A DNA stretch of 64,000 bases, taken from the NCBI GenBank assembly GCA_964017195.1, contig OZ024890.1, positions 19,477,701-19,541,700 of the forward strand. The letters are read 5' to 3'. The notes below the pieces were generated by a model, which was not told where the DNA came from, made no database searches, and was given only the letters and a program-made list of their open reading frames with translations. Shown here piece by piece: positions 1-13,330 of this stretch (its first letter is position 1; the number at the start of each line of letters is the position of its first letter). A program made the position numbers and the translations under genes. Source of the stretch: Siderastrea radians. Lineage: Eukaryota > Cnidaria > Anthozoa > Scleractinia > Rhizangiidae.

Positions 1-3000
1 TTTGAAATTCGAAAGTCGGAGACGCGCTCAAACTCGTACTCGTCGTCTGGTCTGAAGATCGCTACCTTTTTAAAGCGGACACTCAAAGTACAAATCTCGG
101 TGTATGTATTCAGCTATTAAGGAGGTAAAGTTTATGTGAATCCAGGTCTTTCCAGAACCAAACCTGTGAACTGTCCGTAAGGTACTCGTATTACGTGAGG
201 AAAGGTTCCCTGATTGCTAGAAACAGTGCCAAAACTTCGTAGAAACCTAGCACCACGTTTTTACATTTTATCCGAAAGGAATTTCCGTATTTCAAGTTTG
301 GTTTCTCCAAGTGAAGTGACAATGTTGAGACTGACAAAAACTAATAATTAATAATGCCATTGTCAACAACACACAAGAACGAGAAAGTGTTAATCGAGTT
401 TGTAAATATAGAATGAAACAAATTTTCATTCTAGACAAAAAAATTATTAAACTAAAATTAAAAGGATATGGCATAACAATCAGAATCTTAAATTTTGTGC
501 AGATGTGAACATGCATACAGTGGGTAAAAGAAGTAAAAGAAGCAAAATGAGTAAATAGCCTCTGTACATATAAAGCCCTACCGTCTCAGTCATTTCTTTG
601 TTTTGATCTCGGAGCTTCTGAATCACATTATTCCGATGAGAAAGCTGCCAAAGATAATAATAAAAAATATATTTTTATTAATTATTGTACCCAAAGAGGA
701 TAATAATACAGATTTAACAAGGAGAAATGAAAACCTCAACACAAATCTACAGCAACACTTCCAACAACATTTATCTTCATAATGCTTCCCTACAACTCTG
801 CTTCAATAACTCGGGACATCATACAGACGCTTATAGTGCCACGACGAAAAAGTAAACTTCTTACTGACAACTAAAGAATAAGATTTAAAACGAAGTCTTC
901 ATTAAGATAACGTGGCAATAGTAAGCTTGTTTACAGTTCCGATCAGACTTCTCGAAGTCGTGGTCACAGCAAAAATTAACACAGTGAATACAAGAGAAAA
1001 CAACTTCAAATTACCTCAACTTTGCCTATCTTGACTGCTTTTATAAAGCAAACTTGTCACTGTTTCAGAGATACCCAATTAGCGAAGAAAAGAGAGCTGA
1101 AAACCAGAATCCTTCGGCGGACAACGATAACCGCGTAAGCTCGCATCAAGGGACGCTAACTTTGTGCATAACCGCGGCTAAATTATGCAGAGCTTACAGA
1201 TGTTCTCTCGACCATTTCAAATTTTAAACAATGAGATCTCAAAAGGAAACGTTAACTCGACAACAGAGCAATTGTTTGAGATGAAAACGTCCAATCAAGT
1301 GTTGAAAACGTGAAGAGGTTTATACTTAGCGTGCAATATAACACAAAAGATAATTTTATATTTGTGGCAAATCTAGCGTAGAAAGTCTGTACCGTTATAA
1401 CAAAGAACACTTAAGCTAAGTTTACATTAGAGGAAAAATATCAGGATTCGAAAATGTTAACGGACTCATCACATCTTGGGTGTTCGGATTGGGATTTTAC
1501 AATGCAGTGTATTCGGATTCCTAGTGTTTTATACGACACTATGGATCCGGAGATAGGTGTTATGGCTTCACGTAGAAAAGTAGACTAACCATAACTTAAA
1601 AGCTCCATTTAAAATACAGCGTCCTACTAAAGAGTAACAGCGTTGAATTTCTCGGACTGTTCACTTTCATAAAAACTTTAAATTTCTCCTGAATATTTGT
1701 TGTACAAATTCCTGGGAGCGATTCCTCCAGACAAGCCACGAAAAAACTTTTAAAAAATACTGATTTCCCTGACTTTCCCTGAGCGGCGATCCAGCAGTGG
1801 TGGGGAACTCGACTCCCACCGACGTGGCCAGGGTTCGAATCCCGTACTTGGAGCCATATCTTGGGTTGAGTTTATTGTTGGCTCTCGTCCTTGCCCCGAG
1901 CGTTATACGGTTTTCCTCCATCCTCGAAACACAACACTTCTAAATTCCAAGTCAAAAGACTGTTATACATTGGCAGTCCCGTTAAACAACGTTGTTTTAT
2001 TTTATTTAAACCTCGTTGATTATTTTGCTGTTTTAGTACAACAGAGAATTAATTTACCTGGGCAACAGCGTCCCTGTATTTATCGTCCAAAGAAGATACT
2101 TCCGATTTTAATTTCAAAATAACATCATGCCTCTCTGCAACCTAGAATAAAAAACACATAACACGGTCAACACTGAATGTTTTATGATGCTGGCAAGATG
2201 GTTGCAAATTTTTGAGTCTAGATGAACTGCATTTAAATGCGACCATTCAAATGAAAGCTGCCAAGAAGTTCTTTCCGGTGATACTCTCAGTTTTTTTTTT
2301 GTCATATTTCACAAAATCTTTTTTAGACACAAGCACGAGCTACTTTTAAAAATCTAACCTCGTTAGCAAGTGCATCTCTTTGATCATCGGAGTCCATTTG
2401 CAGCCGTTTCAACTCTCTCTGCGCCGCTCTGGCCTCCTCTTCTGAACGAGCAATCTGCTCACGACATTTGATAACATCTTCTTCCAGTTGCTGGATGTGG
2501 AATTTATTTTTCTCCAGCTTAAATGAAAGACGAATCATAAAAAATATAAACTGTACTGATGAGTTAGAGGGATTATCATTCCCCTACTTAAGTCAAATTT
2601 GGAGTCACAAAATGTGGTTCTGATTTCTTAGTTTGAGGATAGAATCTAAGACTGTGACCCTCAGTGTGGGTATTAAATGAAAACTAATAAGTGATATTTT
2701 TTTATGCTGCACAACGTAATTTTGATCTTTAAGCCGATGGGTGAAATCCTGATGTGTGAGCATTCAAATGAAAGCTACTGAGCAGTATTTTCCTGTAGTA
2801 CTGTTTGTTATGCTGTACTGGGTGGTTTTAAGTTTCGAGCCTGTGGATGTCCTCAAGCGTGACCATTCATATAAAAGCTACTAAAGCGAGCAGTACGTCC
2901 TCGTGATTCTGTTAGAAATTAAAGGTTTAACTAGCTATAAATAAACTCAGCAAAAAAGACCATTTGTCCGAGAGCTAAACACAATTAACATTTAATAAAC

Positions 3001-6000
3001 CCCAAGAAAACAGCTCCAACAAAGCAAACAGAATGACTGCCGACAAACGTTACCTCATAACTGCAGTTAGCGTGATCTGATCTCAGCTGACGGATTTCTT
3101 TTTCGTATTGATGAATCTGAAAAGAAAGGATGAAGCAATGGTATACAAAGTGAATTAATGTAAAGGTGGTGATCTTCTACCATACCCAATGAGGACGCTT
3201 TGAAATTTCTGATATAAAAGCATCCTCCACACTGAAAAAAGTGACACATTCTGTCGTAGATTTTGTTGGTGAGTCTTGCACAACGCCTTTAAGCTTAGCT
3301 TCAAAACGCTACGTTGAGTTTTAAATCAAATGTTCCGCTTTGATGCGCACTAGTATAGGATGTTTAAAACAACGTCACGCACCCTTCGAGAAAGATAACA
3401 TGTTCACTATAGAACATCACATAATCTTTTGGAGAAAATATCTGAGTGGCAAGCCAAAGGAATGCTGGCCTGACAGTAATGCCGCAAATAAAATAAGCCA
3501 GGCATAAGAAAACATATTTCTAGCAGCGCTCACCTCCTTAAGAGCAGTGTTATATCGGTCCTTTACGTTATCCAGCTCGGAATCTCTTGAAGTCAACTAA
3601 AACCGCAAAGACATTGCAGCAAACTTGTCAGTACTTACAGTTAGAAGATTTATAGAGATCATATATGCGCAATATATATCGTTTTTGACAGCCTGACCCC
3701 AGTTGTTCAAAAGTTGAATAGCGCTATCCATCGGATAAATCTCTATCCAATGGATAACGCAATTGGTTTTCCTAACACTTATCCACTGGATAGTGATTTA
3801 TCCGGTGGATAGCGCTACCCAACTTTTGAAAACCTTGCGCCTGCTTTGTCGTTATACTTGCAGTAAGAAATACTGATACGGATTACCCTGTGCTGTCCGA
3901 TACTATTTGCCACAAATTTCATTTGAACTACTTTTCGAGACACTACCGAATAGACATTAGCAAAAGACTGAGGAGAAAACAGTATAGGGAAGAAAACAGA
4001 GAGATAAAAAGGGCCGGAAGGGGTCGGGAGAGAGTTTTCTCATCTCCCCCCCCCTCCCCTCTCCCCCCCCCCCCCCACAAAGACGCGCGGTGTATCCGGA
4101 CCACCCGTACGTTTATGCGCTCGATTTCGTATCCACTTTTCCTGTTATCTCGGAGCCTGACACAGGCTACAACGCACCTCGTTAACCAGTACTTCTTTGT
4201 GCCCTCTGGCAGCGTGTTGGCTTTCACTCAGCTGACTCTGTAGTTTAACCACTTCCTGCGCTGCTTTCCGTCGCTGATCCTCAGACACTTCCAGTTCAGC
4301 TTCCAATCGCTTTACCTTCTGCTCAAACTCGCGGGACAGGTCCAGCGGGATGCCTCCGTTCGAGTCTGTTAGCGACTTAACTTTGTTTTTAAGCTCACGA
4401 TTTTCTTCTTGAAGTCTTGCAACCTAACAAAAACAGGTAAATTTTAATACAGGTGTACCTAACATTAGCCTGCGAGCAACCTCTCCTTACTGTTAAAGAG
4501 GGTTAAAACAAGAAGCGAAACTCCCGCCAACTGTCCACGCGCCCACCTCACGACAACAACAGTTCACGTGCAGCTGGTTCCCGCGCACGAGTTCACCTCT
4601 CAATCACGTAACTCTTCATGAGAGGAAAGAGCCTTAACAGTTCAAGGACAGCAGCGCGAGTGCGCACACTCATTAAATTCTCAATCTCGGTTATTAAATT
4701 TCTCTCTTTCCCATTGGTTCAAAAAAACAGATTATAAGCTAACAACCCTGCTTTTTGCCTTATAATAAAACTGAATGCCATATCAAGAGTGTTAGCGTTC
4801 TAAAGTTTTCTCTGCGAAGTAATCGATATTGTTTTTTTGTTTGTTTTGTTTTGTTTTTGTTTCTTGCGATATTCCAGACCAAATAATACACAAATTAATG
4901 AAAACTGTTTCAGGCGGAACAAGTCGACTTTCTCGAGACTATGTCGCTCGCGTGTTGCGCTAAAAGGTCGAATTATGCCAAATTAAGACTTCTCTATCTT
5001 GGGATTGAAATTAGCGCAGTGTGCATTCGCAATACGGGAAGTTTGTACGGAAACCCTAACCCGTTACCCTAGTCGAACGATGAGGGAAACTGAAAACAAC
5101 TTCTTGCAGTGAACGTACCTTTACTTTGTTGTCCACGTGTTGTTTTTCCATGGCCCTCAACGTGTGATCTTTTGCAGCCGCATCGGATCGTTTGAGCGAC
5201 TGTTCGTCCTGCAGCTTCCCTATCTGTCCCTGAAGTCGCGCTATAGATAGCTCGCATTCCCGCAGATCCCTCGCCGTTTCTTGCTGTTGTTTTCGTGCGT
5301 GCTCCAGGTCATTTTTCAGCTTTCTGATCAGAACATCTTTCTGTGTTATACTGCCAGAACACTCTTCTGTGTGAGTGTCAAAAGACTTTGCGTCCCCAGC
5401 GAAAGAATCGATTTTTTCGTTTCCATGGGCATTCGTGTCCAGAAGTTGGTGATGGCTCTAACAAAATAAAACGGTTAATCATTAATACATGTCTGACTGT
5501 GAAACGATAGAGTTTGGATGTTTTTTCGAATATATTCCATACTAGAAAGATTGAACCGTAACGCTGATAAAAACGGAGACTTTTTCACGGTTTTGAGGGA
5601 GGAAAACGGAAATTTGAACGCTGGCGCCGAAAACAAAGGAAAACGCATTCGTGTCCACAGTGACAACGCTGGTGTGGACTGTGGACGCTTATCGCAAAAT
5701 GAAAGCGGAGACTTTTGAGTCTGTGCATGTCGATGAGGCTTTCACCTTTATTCGAGAGATAACTTCAATACAGCTCTCCTAAACTACTCATTTATTAATT
5801 ATTACGTTTTTCCAAGTCAACATAAACCCCTTTGCACCCTCGTTGGAGGTATAGAGTTTCGAGGACGGTAAGTCGCTAGGAGAAGGGGTTAGAAGGAGTC
5901 GGGAACTGTTATTACCTGGTCTTTTCCTTTCAGATCTTTCTGTAGCCTTTGAATCATTTGATCTCTGGCAGCCAGTTGCTTCTTCAGCTCTGCAATGTGG

Positions 6001-9000
6001 TCGGTGAGTCTTTTTTCTCCCTCTCTCCTGTAAGAAAAAGCAAGTGAGCGATGAAAAGCGAAAAGTCGGCCGCCTCTAATATTTGCATGTCGATATAGGG
6101 GGAGTTGCATGGCCACAAAAGAAAAAGTCTCCAGATTTTAGATCTCCAGGGTTTAGCATCTTTGCAATAAGCTTTGGGAGGTTAGTCATCCATTCAAATA
6201 ATACCAAAAACAGGAAGGACACTTACAACTCCTTTGAAGCCGCAGCATGTGCTCCCAAGATGGCATCAAGCGACACAGTCCTCAAGTCTAAACCAGCCAA
6301 CTGAAATTGTTGAAACCAGAAAACAATTAACAAGTAAACTTTGTTTAAGCATGAAATGAGCATGGGTCTGTCACATTCAACAACATATATAACATTCTGT
6401 GTTTGTTCACTAACTATGTTTACATTCAATAATCAAACAACAATAGAACTTCACATCTAGCTCAATTAACATTTTGATTGATTTCATTTGCTTAGATATG
6501 CTGGGATTTCTCTACCCTGGGCACCAGAGGCAACTGATCATGTCAGCCTTCCGCCAACAACTGCTCCGCGAAAGCATGCGAGAGAAACCTCTGGTCTGGT
6601 TTACTCAGTGTACAACAGCCTAGTTACATTCAAAGGAAATAGGTTTCTGTTTCAGAAAGTGAGGGGTGATCTCAAGAAAATACAGCTGGAAGGTGTTTAT
6701 ATTGAAGATAGAGGAAGTGTGCAGTTGATTCTTTTACAGATCAATATTACAAGGTCACTTCTCACCTCCCATTTTCCTGTGGCTCGTGCAGTACCAATCA
6801 GATTAACCAGGTTATCTATGTCATATTCCAAGTCTTCCTGCCGTGTTTCCAGGTGTGCCAGCTGCTGGGTTGTTATATTCAACTCCTCTTTCAAAGCCTG
6901 TTGAATGATGAAAAAACTAAAATGATCAATGCATCATTAAGTACAATGCTGGCATGATCACTTTTTAGGGTCTCAACAGGTAGAGGGAAAGTTTCAAGGC
7001 TTGGAGTAACTTGCACGTTCATTTTCATGAGCCTTAGCTTTTCACATACAAAGAGCCAAACTAGAATTTGGGTCTGCAGGCTTCATTCTTATCAGTTAAT
7101 TATTATCATCATCATCATCACTTAGGCATTCCTGATGTTCTTAATTCTTGATATCAATGTTTTCTTGCTTCTGTACTTTTCTGGGAATGGACCATGGTGC
7201 TCTCAATAAGCCCCGATGGCCGACGAAAAGCATCAGCTACTTCGCTCAGAGAAGTCGGCTACTTTTCTTCCCATTCAAGAAAGATTCTCTCAAACTCCTT
7301 GATGATACAGTCAGTTACTCTACCCAAACCAGCTGCCTACTTCAAATTTTATTGAAACCCCTAAGACCAGAAAAGCCATCTCTCAGCTCCTACCTTCACT
7401 GGCCCCTGCAGTGTCTGACAAGGCAGGACCTGCTATGAGAATGCATCCCCACAGGACTAGAATAGTTCTTAGATTCAGTCAGAAATGTAAGTTCACTGTC
7501 ATCAACATGGTGGAAATAAATATTGGCAAGTGGCATGGCATATGGCAGAATGAATTAGCTTGATCATCATATGCAGGAAAAAACTGGTTGGGACCAAAAC
7601 ACGGGGTGCTTATCACAGTGACATAGAATTTTTCAGTATATGCCATTCCAATCAGGAAAAGAGAAGTGCCTCTGCACATAGTCCACAATTTTCTGAATTT
7701 TTCATCTAATTTTGTCATTTATTTAACCCTTTGACCCCTGAATGTTCTGAGAAAAAGCTTCAGAGAATAGGCGATGACCACAAAAATGTTCTTACAGGCT
7801 GTTACTTTAATATAGATATAGCTATTCATACATTTTTAAAAGTATAATCATAGTGGACTTCATAGAATAGAATAAAATGGACTTCATAGAATAGTTCGCC
7901 ATCATGGCGAACTATTCTATGCCGTTGTAGCCTCTAATTTCGATTTTCCATTTCCACACAATTTTCAGAAGCTGACAGTCTTTGGTTTTCACCAGAAATG
8001 TCGGCAAAATCCTGGTTCTGAGCATATTTGGCTTTGGATAGGTGAAACATTTAAACTTCGAGCACACCTTTCCCAGCGTTGAAGCTATCGGTAAATATCC
8101 TCAGAAGTTTTAAAGCAAATACGGCAAAATTCATCAATATCTGTGTAAAAGTTTGCCATGTTTAAATCCCCTTAAAAACACATCGTTACCTCAGTGAGGA
8201 AAACTCGAAAAAACTGCAAAGAAATATTGCAAATCTGCTTCAAATCGCCGCCATTTTGAAGCACGTTGTTTATGGTCTTATTTGAGAGGGACTGGGAACT
8301 AAAAAAGGCCCTGATGTGTCTTTTTGGGGCCAAAATATACACCATGTTTAGGAGTGCGCCTATATGCGCGCTTCGGGGTGAAAGGGTTAACTTCTAACCA
8401 AAAATTCTGGATTTTTTTTGCAAAAAAATGGTTTTCCCACCTTGATCTCTTCTACGTAATCTTTCCTTTCCTTGCTTAATTTTTCATTTTGATGTTCCAG
8501 CTCAGATGCTCTTGCAGTGTGTTCCTACAATAAAATTGAATAGAAAATAAGATATTGGTATGCTAACATTAATGTTTGGATGAATGGGTAAGCACAAATG
8601 TACTGCAGATATGGGATCAAGAAGCAGCAAATCTGATGACTCCGGTCACTTCACATTATGCCAAAGTGGGATCAGAATGATGACTGGCATAGAATTGCAA
8701 GCAATTTGAGCTAGAAAGGGATCCAGTTGTTTGGGATGAGACACCCACTTTTTGAAGAACCATCACTTAAAAACTGAAAGCGTGGGACCTCACTACATTA
8801 ATTTTTAGTACCTTGAGTGACTGCATAGTTCTTTGGAGTTTGCTTTCCACCAGAGCGACCCTGTCATTTGCTTCTCTCTCCAGCTCCTCGACAGTTTGAA
8901 CCAGAATCTCATTTTGATCACTCAGTTCATTCACATAGGACTGCAATGACTGAAGCTGGTGCTGGAATGAGATTGAGAATTCAACATTAATGCTAACTTT

Positions 9001-11510
9001 TTGCAGTGAAAGCAAGCAATTCTCTGCACTCATAGGTGTATTTTTTATTAATGCTGAAATGAAAATATGTGAATTTGTAATATCCAGATAGGAAATCAAT
9101 CAATCTCAGTAATATCAAATTTGTAAAGCCAATTATGGCCATATTGGTTATCAAGTGACTGTAATTACTAGTTGGTAAAAAACGTTCCACACTAAACAAT
9201 AAGTGTGAGGCTTAAAACACACTGGTGGCAGTCAGGTCAAAAGTGAGTTCAGGATGGTCACAACTTTTAATTACCACATGCAAAAACAAACTCCAAAACA
9301 ATCAACATTGCCAGTTCCCCTGAAACTAGAAAGTGTGGGCAGTGATTCTTAAATTTTTTGAGGGTTCTATCTCAGTTAAAAAGCCTTGGTGTGTGTGTGG
9401 CTGTAGACACCACCCTGGGAACAAACATTTCATTTTGCTATTTTTTTGATCATTACATTACTGATTTGCCTAGACCTAGACGAATGTTGTTGCATACTGG
9501 GCACAACATTGCCAGGGACAAAATTGCATTGTCTGTCCACCTCTGATTTTCAACTTCAGAACTGTTGCACACAACATTATGCACAACAATTTCCTGAGGG
9601 AGTGGACACATGCATGGTGCAATTGAGCAATGTTGCATGTAATATTGCAGCACTGATTGTCTATAAAGCCTGCCACTGTATCATGCAAGCAGGTGTTTTG
9701 TACAATTATCTACACAACACCTGCCTACTCTGCATATCAGACAAAAACAGTCTGAACTATAGCAATAGCATACTCAGACCAGCTGTTCTCATCTCCAAGC
9801 CTTACTTTTAAATGGAAAACTGTGAAATAAAAAAAGTAGGTAAGAGCAGTACCCCCGAAAAGTCAAGCCGCACACGGTTTGCAAGCAATTGCAAGGTAAA
9901 TTTGCACAACATTGGTCATCTCTAACATTCAAATTTAGGAATTTGCAATAATTAATGGTTGTCCTTCCAGAAATTTGTTGATGAAGGTGTCCATGCACAA
10001 ATGTCCAAATACAATATCTACGGCAAAAAAATTGATGACTGGTCTGGATCAAATTATCACATTCAGCTGCAAAGCTCATGATAATTTCTGCCCATGCCCA
10101 CAAGAGACAGGAAATAAAACACAAAGCAATTCTTGGCTGATTGAAAGTTTGATTATAAGTCAAAAGAACAGATCTTCTCTAGCCAAAAAGTCAATAACCA
10201 AAACTGAAATTCATGGTCCGGGATTTAAAATTGAATTGATGACTGGTCTGGATCAAATTATCACGTTCAGCCGCGAAGCTCATGATGATTTCTACCCATG
10301 CCCACAAGAGACAGGAAATAAAACACACAAAGCAATTCTTGGCTGATTAAAAGTTTGATTATAAGTCAAAAGAACAGATCTTCTCTAGCCAAAAAGTCAA
10401 TAACCAAAACTGAAATTCGTGGTTGGGGATTTATATTTACATCACTTGCCACTAAATTCACATTGTATACTTTCTGGACGTACACGTTTTAAAATACTAC
10501 AGTTTCATGTGTAATCTGTATAAAACATGCAGCTTAGTCGGCCTTACAGGAATTATTCAGGCAATGCCGAATGTGTCTCTGCAAACATCACAGCATCCGA
10601 TCTGCACATTTGCAGACTGAAGAGAATTTCAAAAAAGCAAACAATATAATTTTAACGTCAAGTAAAATGAATAGTTGGAGTTGAGGAGCAAAGTATTAGT
10701 TTAAGCCAAAAGGAAGAAGATTATGGCATGCTGTATCAAAGCATAAATAGCTAAACTTACATCGGAAGCCATAACTTTCCACGCTGTGATTATTCAATTA
10801 CATGCCTCGGTGACCAAAACGCCGCAAAGGTAAACAAAACTGCGTCGTCAGCCTTGCAGTTTCTCAGACCTAGCAACAACATTGATCTCCTTTCCACTAA
10901 CACTCAAAGCATTCTGGAGATATTAAAGATGGGCCAGTAAATAGAGAAATAAAGTCTTGATTGAAGAAAGCACGTTTCGAGTCGCCGGTTAGAAGGGTCG
11001 GCTAACCGCTAATATTTCGAACCGCTGGCCTGTTCGTTTCGCTTCGCTGAAATGGCTAACGGCCTAAACAGCAATCAAGGGCATTGAAAATGAATTTTCA
11101 GAAAAACGGGAATGGAAATAAATACGTACAATTACGTACAAAAAAAGTAGCTGATCACCAAAAATATCGATCAATAGTTTTTCTTTATATCTTCTGTATA
11201 TTTCCTTTCAGCTGGGATCGTGTAAACAAATCCGTGTTTGACAAAAAAATTCGAATTTTTACAAGGTCACGATCGAATATTTAATTTTGTTTACATCGTA
11301 CGTGTTCGCAGCAATCAAGTAAAATCGAACTTATCTTACCCGATGGGCCTCTTCCCTTTTTTCATCCACTTCCTCCAAGTCCTTCAGCCTGTTACGATAC
11401 ATCCCTCGCAACTCGTCCGCTAGCAAACTATCGCTGTCGTCGTCTTCGTCGTCGAGAAGTTCCCCGCTTTGCAGAAAACTCTCTCCAAGATCTTTCGTTC
11501 TGGAACTCAT
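1..11510 (-). CDS. Long coiled-coil protein, 5' part (3' end outside window)
   Basis: Not recognised. Exons, in transcript order: 11340-11510, 8812-8961, 8441-8524, 6766-6897, 6227-6300, 5916-6027, 5119-5457, 4178-4423, 3534-3596, 3054-3116, 2359-2517, 2058-2141, 582-644, and probably 1-65. All have GT donors and AG acceptors, nearly all are phase 0, and together they give about 600 codons without a stop. The start MSSRTKDLGESF is followed by an acidic stretch (ELLDDEDDDSDS) and then by heptad-rich, Glu/Lys/Gln-rich helix in almost every exon. Exon 4 has an uncharged break, IGTARATGKWE, and exon 5 (LAGLDLRTVSLDAILGAH) is not coiled coil, so two coils are probably separated by a hinge. The last segment reads RPDDEYEFERVSDF. 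By composition it could be a centrosomal or ciliary scaffold, but this is inference. Intron 1 also contains a short ATG-GCT-TCC-GAT followed by a good donor near 10759-10770, a possible alternative first exon. Confidence 0.8.
1780..2010 (+). mobile_element. tRNA-derived SINE
   Basis: An A-box-like segment (CCAGCAGTGGTGGG) and a perfect B box (GGTTCGAATCC, about 1832) are followed by a body containing GGCTCTCGTCCTTGCCCCGAG and TTTTCCTCC. The same body occurs inverted at 51306-51564. The tail is T-rich. It lies in intron 12 of the coiled-coil gene. Confidence 0.65.
3706..3830. mobile_element. Palindromic MITE, TTCAAAAGTTG ends
   Basis: Inverted repeats (3706-3729 and 3807-3830) enclose several TATCC/GGATA palindromes. 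The same family occurs at 15525-15656. It lies in intron 8 of the coiled-coil gene. Confidence 0.7.
6512..6598. mobile_element. MITE fragment, ACCCTGGG..CCAGAGG family
   Basis: TACCCTGGGCACCAGAGGC and GCGAGAGAAACCTCTG match the two ends of the element at 61195-61375. It lies in an intron of the coiled-coil gene. Confidence 0.6.
7723..8390. mobile_element. TTAA-flanked MITE (piggyBac-like), 668 bp
   Basis: Both ends are TTAA followed by near-identical inverted repeats, TTAACCCTTTGACCCCTGA at the left and the complement of TTAACCCTTTCACCCCGAA at the right. TTAA target sites are the piggyBac hallmark. No transposase ORF is present. It lies in intron 3 of the coiled-coil gene and contains a perfect 18-bp palindrome. 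Confidence 0.7.
7885..7921. repeat. Perfect 18-bp inverted repeat with 1-nt centre
   Basis: Arms 7885-7902 and 7904-7921 are exact reverse complements around one C, inside the TTAA MITE. The left arm overlaps the second of two tandem copies of an ACTTCATAGAATAG motif. Confidence 0.85.
10029..10436. repeat. Tandem duplication, 204-bp unit, two copies
   Basis: The block starting ATTGATGACTGGTCTGGATC at 10031 recurs at 10235 and stays more than 90% identical for about 200 bp. It lies in intron 1 of the coiled-coil gene. Confidence 0.85.
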
Positions 11511-12182
11511 AAGTTCGATTTTCGAGCACCGATTTCAAGCGATGTACGTCCAGCTGCGAGGCCGAATGATCTTTTAGCGATCACTTGTTCTTCTCCATCA
11601 CAAAACACTCCAAAAAGCCAATCCAAAGCTGTAACACAACAACGAGCGAACGCGACTGGGAAAAGGACGCGTGTGATCTGAGCTTGTGATTGGCTGAATT
11701 GTTACAACAAATGGATTGTTCTTATTCCAAATTAGGAGGTTCTATTGTTTTGATCAATTAATTACGAAAATGGCGGGAACAAAAGCTAACGCTTTTAACC
11801 ATTGTGCCATTAGTGACACAATGAGCAATTATAAAAATCATTATCCATGATGAATGCGGGTATTTTGTGTTCGGGATTATCCAATTTTTTGTGCTTGGTA
11901 ATTAGTCGTGAGCTCGCAGTCAAGTTATTTTTAATGGATTCATTGTTTTGACGTAAACAAAAGAAATCAAAGCATAAGTTGATACACCACTGATAAACAC
12001 AAGAAACGCATCAAGTATTTTGAGTGTTGAGTTGAACTTGAGTTGAAAGATGAGCCAAAGTGCTACTGACTTCATGGAAATCGCATTTGCTTATGTTTGA
12101 AAACCACCACCACTGGACCGTAATGTGCAAGATAAACGGTACTTCTGTTTAGCAAATATCACAGGAGTTTGTTCCGTTTACA

Positions 12183-12196
12183 GTTGCCATGGTGAT
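12183..12196. promoter_or_regulatory. Partial X-box upstream of the coiled-coil gene
   Basis: GTTGCCATGGTGAT has a perfect left half-site and a right half with two mismatches to GTNRCC-N2-RGYAAC. It lies about 670 bp upstream of the ATG at 11510. Weak evidence on its own. Confidence 0.25.
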
Positions 12197-12621
12197 ACTA
12201 GCCGGTATGAAAGTGCAGTCGGCACTTAAAAAAAATGAACGATACATCTTGTTCAATACAAATTTAATAGTTTGTCTGACAGATTTTTAATTGACAGGGA
12301 AAGGCAAGGGAAATGTGGTTTGCCGTTATCCAATGGCTTGACTTATTGACATTAATATCGTATATGCGGTGACGAGCCAGGCCGACACTGAAGACATCAC
12401 TACGGCTGAATCAATTTGGACAATACAGTCTATAGGGTGGTGTCTACTAACCCCACTGCCTTTCCCCTGAACAGCCCTGGATTGAAGAAAATTAATATGT
12501 ACACTAACAAAAGAGCTTTAGGCTATTATTGGGCTTGGTTTTGTTTCGAAATATCAGTCTGAATGCCTGGAACGGGCTTTCAAAAACTCTGAAATAAATA
12601 CCACCTTTTCACCAAGAAGTT

Positions 12622-12762
12622 GGTATCGGTGGTGTAGGCCTCAGCGCGGCGAAGACGCAGTTGGAGACACGGTCGTGTAGGCCTAGGGCGCGGTGAAGGC
12701 GCAGTTGGAAACGGTGGCGTACGCCTGGTGGGGCACGGTAAAGGCCCAGTTGCAAAAGTGGT
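12622..12762. repeat. GC-rich tandem repeat, ~43-bp unit, three copies
   Basis: Three degenerate units share GTGTAGGCCT, GGCGAAGRCGCAGTTGGA and similar blocks. It lies in the interval between BBS4 and the coiled-coil gene. The rest of 11511-12620 shows nothing I can support beyond the partial X-box. Confidence 0.6.
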
Positions 12763-12885
12763 GGTCTATTTGTTAGCGCGTTGGACTTTCCATCCGGGAG
12801 ATTGGAGGGTCGATGGCTCGAGGCCAGGTTACCCTCACCATTGTCGTGTTGCAGCGGGTAACATAGCTTCCAACGCAGATATTCT

Positions 12886-13330
12886 CCCGGGGGGGGTACT
12901 CGGAAAAATTTTGATGGGAGTGTGCCGCTGGGACTCTGAAACCCTTAACCTATACCAGACCACGTTCATGTCGTTTCTGCAACCCTATTCTAGACTAGAT
13001 GCCAAAAATCCCTACCCTATCCCAGACTAGCTATTTTCGAGCTATCCATCAGAAATATAACCACACAGTGCTTTTAATGGCAAACAATCTCTCGATCAAC
13101 AGTATTGTCACGATTTCATTTATATTTTATATTTCCGAGTTTTTCAAACCCATTAATTAATTGGATTAAATTTTCACACCACCCTTTAGTTTCCCGGTAA
13201 TTGATACCCTATCCTAGACCAAGACTCCCTGATTTCTATACCCTATCCCAGACCAAACTGCTTGAAAACCATACCCTTCACAGCGGCACATACCTATATA
13301 GGTTATATATGGGAGTACCCCCCCCCCGGG
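12886..13330. mobile_element. CCCGGGGGG-ended MITE, copy A
   Basis: Ends CCCGGGGGGGGTACTC and its complement; the interior carries 'accctatcccagac' motifs on both sides of centre. Related copies lie at 34674-34970 and 51076-51945. Confidence 0.7.

Noticed and set aside
3890..4243. 117- and 94-codon overlapping ORFs on both strands
   Set aside because: They overlap exon 8 of the coiled-coil gene and a C-rich tract. The reading is low-complexity, and the true frame is the spliced minus-strand exon.
9446..9811. 121-codon plus-strand ORF, Cys-rich
   Set aside because: It overlaps two other ORFs on the opposite strand, has repeated CACAACATT words, and has no splice or family support. It lies in intron 1 of the coiled-coil gene.
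9975..10346. 123-codon ORF with internal repeat
   Set aside because: It is produced by the 204-bp tandem duplication; the repeated peptide follows from the DNA repeat.
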